Origin: Tetrastigma voinierianum
Taxonomy: Eukaryota; Streptophyta; Magnoliopsida; Vitales; Vitaceae
DNA length: 64,000 bases
Assembly (NCBI GenBank): GCA_016808115.1
Contig: JAEQBH010001141.1
Coordinates: 62,001-126,000 of the forward strand
Direction of reading: 5' to 3'
Program-made: the position numbers and the translations under genes
Notes under the pieces: generated by a model
Told to the model about the DNA's origin: nothing
Database searches by the model: none
What the model saw: only the letters and a program-made list of their open reading frames with translations
Shown here: positions 62,974 through 64,000 of the stretch, one piece after another
Layout: every line of letters begins with the position of its first letter
Numbering within the stretch: the stretch's first letter is position 1

Positions 62974-63401
62974 AAACTCAACATCCTCAAAGAACCGAGC
63001 ATTTCCTGTCTAAAAAATAGCCTTAGTAGTAGGATCATAAAACTTGTAACCCCTAGATCTTTCAGAATATCCAATAAAGTAACAACTGATAGTTCTTGAG
63101 TCCGCTTTTCATTCGCCTATAAGGCCGCGGCCTAGCCGGAGGAGCTCCCAAATGTTAAAATGCTTCAAACTAGGCCTTGGCTCATCCAAATCGATAAGGG
63201 GTTTATCGTTGCTTTAGTTGAACTCGTTGAGTATATACATCATGGCCTTAATGTTTACCCGAGTGATGTCGGTAAGGTGTAATGACTACCATACTCTTAC
63301 CATATCCTTATGTTATGTTTCGCCTTTCAAAGAACAATTCATTCACAAAGAAGGATCACATAGCGTGTATCAGGAACGATACCACATTCCTCTCTAGGAA
63401 T
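62974..63401 (-). pseudogene. copia integrase C-terminal/linker region, badly broken
   Basis: Pieces in shifting frames resemble the usual link between integrase and RT: CPAEARPYR-like words at about 63140 and RKCSVL/GNARFFEDVEF-like words at about 63000. About 0.7 kb normally present between the integrase core and this part is missing or unreadable. Confidence 0.5.
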
Positions 63402-64000
63402 TTATAAATGGTCCGTGACGTTGTTCACTGGATCCCCATTACATCTCAGTATAGTACGCCACCCTGGCCGACTCGACGCTTTAATCCTTTTGTTGAGTTG
63501 ATTCTCAACTTCAGCCTTATAGTTTTTGAACACATCCAAAGACTGTGATTTGTCATGAATAAGATAAAGGTAGCCATATTGAGACAAATCGTCTATGAAC
63601 GTTATAAAATACGCTTGACCATTCCAAGAAGCCGTAGGGAATGGCCCATAAATATCCGTATGTATAAGTTCTAAGACATCTGAAGCCCTATTAACACCCA
63701 ATCTCCTAACGTTTGTTTGTTTCCCCTTAATACAATTAACACAAGTGTCAAAATCCATAAAATCAAGGGGATCGAGAATTCCATTAGACACAAGTCTCTC
63801 AATTCTCCTTTTGGAGATGTGACCTAATCTCTTATGCCATAAAGAGGCAAAATTCTCACCGGTTAATTTACTCTTTATACCTACTGTACTTACATGCAAG
63901 GATTCATTAAATGAAGCAATAGAGTCAAGCAAATATAGATTATCATAATGTAATAAAGACCCGAACCAACAAATTTAGTTTTGCTAGAAGAATGGCTTTT
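63402..64000 (-). pseudogene. copia GAG-pre-integrase and integrase core, partial
   Basis: Open on the minus strand to 63402. LWHKRLGHISKRRIERLV and DFDTCVNCIKGKQTN (63850-63710) form the HHCC zinc-binding pre-integrase domain (H...H...CxxC visible). IHTDIYGPFP (about 63670) carries the first catalytic Asp, and FITFIDDLSQYGYLYLI (about 63615-63565) the second Asp region. After KAEVENQLNKRIK the frame is lost, so the DRGGEY block with the catalytic Glu partner is not seen. The domain start is before an ATG at 63932 and probably beyond the window. Confidence 0.88.

Larger units (their letters stand above)
60185..64000 (-). mobile_element. Ty1/copia retrotransposon, 3' part, running off the window
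   Basis: Minus-strand order from the right edge: GAG-pre-integrase and integrase (64.0-63.4 kb), damaged linker (63.4-63.0), reverse transcriptase (63.0-61.9), damaged RNase H (61.9 to about 60.9), polypurine tract and 3' LTR (60772-60185). The 5' LTR, gag and protease must lie beyond 64000. The integrase and RT frames are long and partly open, so this element is younger or better preserved than the gypsy elements. It still contains several stops and shifts. Confidence 0.88.

Overview
The window is nuclear DNA of a flowering plant, most likely a dicot, and is mostly transposable elements. It holds plant-type Ty3/gypsy (Tat and Athila-like), Ty1/copia, L1-type LINE, PIF/Harbinger and hAT-like elements. 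It also holds two intron- or promoter-style plant genes, long AT-rich intergenic DNA and many (TA)n microsatellites. I cannot name the species. There is no sign of bacterial, organellar or CRISPR sequence.

Layout. (1) 0.3-0.85 kb: LTR-like debris. (2) 1.26-6.74 kb: a structurally whole PIF/Harbinger element with TIRs, a broken DDE transposase on the minus strand, a divergent Myb-like ORF1 on the plus strand, and an 82-bp tandem array between them. It lies beside a LINE ORF1 fragment (6.76-7.43 kb). (3) 8.56-31.48 kb: one large Tat-lineage Ty3/gypsy element on the minus strand, running from the 5' LTR at the right through gag, PR, RT-RNaseH, INT, a purine-rich tract, two tandem arrays and an antisense ORF to the 3' LTR at the left. 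Its gag is split by a nested plus-strand Athila-like element (19.45-29.4 kb) that keeps gag and PR but has no recognisable RT. (4) 31.5-43.1 kb: LTR debris, an array of eight palindromes, a MITE-like element built of GATATATCGG-like words, a LINE tail and a 4.27-kb solo LTR with a perfect 5-bp target duplication. (5) 44.1-46.8 kb: a hAT-like non-autonomous element with a perfect 8-bp target duplication, carrying a copia gag fragment. (6) 47.2-55.5 kb: the genic part. A NOPCHAP1/C12orf45-like gene lies on the plus strand (large intron with a LINE inserted), convergent with an intronless PR-1 (CAP superfamily) gene on the minus strand. (7) 55.7-56.6 kb: a second GATATATCGG-type element with exact flanking repeats. 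(8) 56.6-60.2 kb: AT-rich DNA with one small tandem repeat. (9) 60.2-64.0 kb: the 3' part of a minus-strand copia element that runs off the window.

Nearly every coding region, including the two host-type genes, is broken by small insertions and deletions while its amino-acid motifs stay conserved. For the old retroelements this fits ordinary decay. For the PR-1 and NOPCHAP1-like genes it may point to unpolished long-read sequence, and this should be settled before calling them pseudogenes. I found no clearly new biological system. The most unusual items are the hAT-like element with captured copia gag, the two GATATATCGG-type elements, the palindrome array and the antisense ORF with satellite-like arrays in the Tat element.
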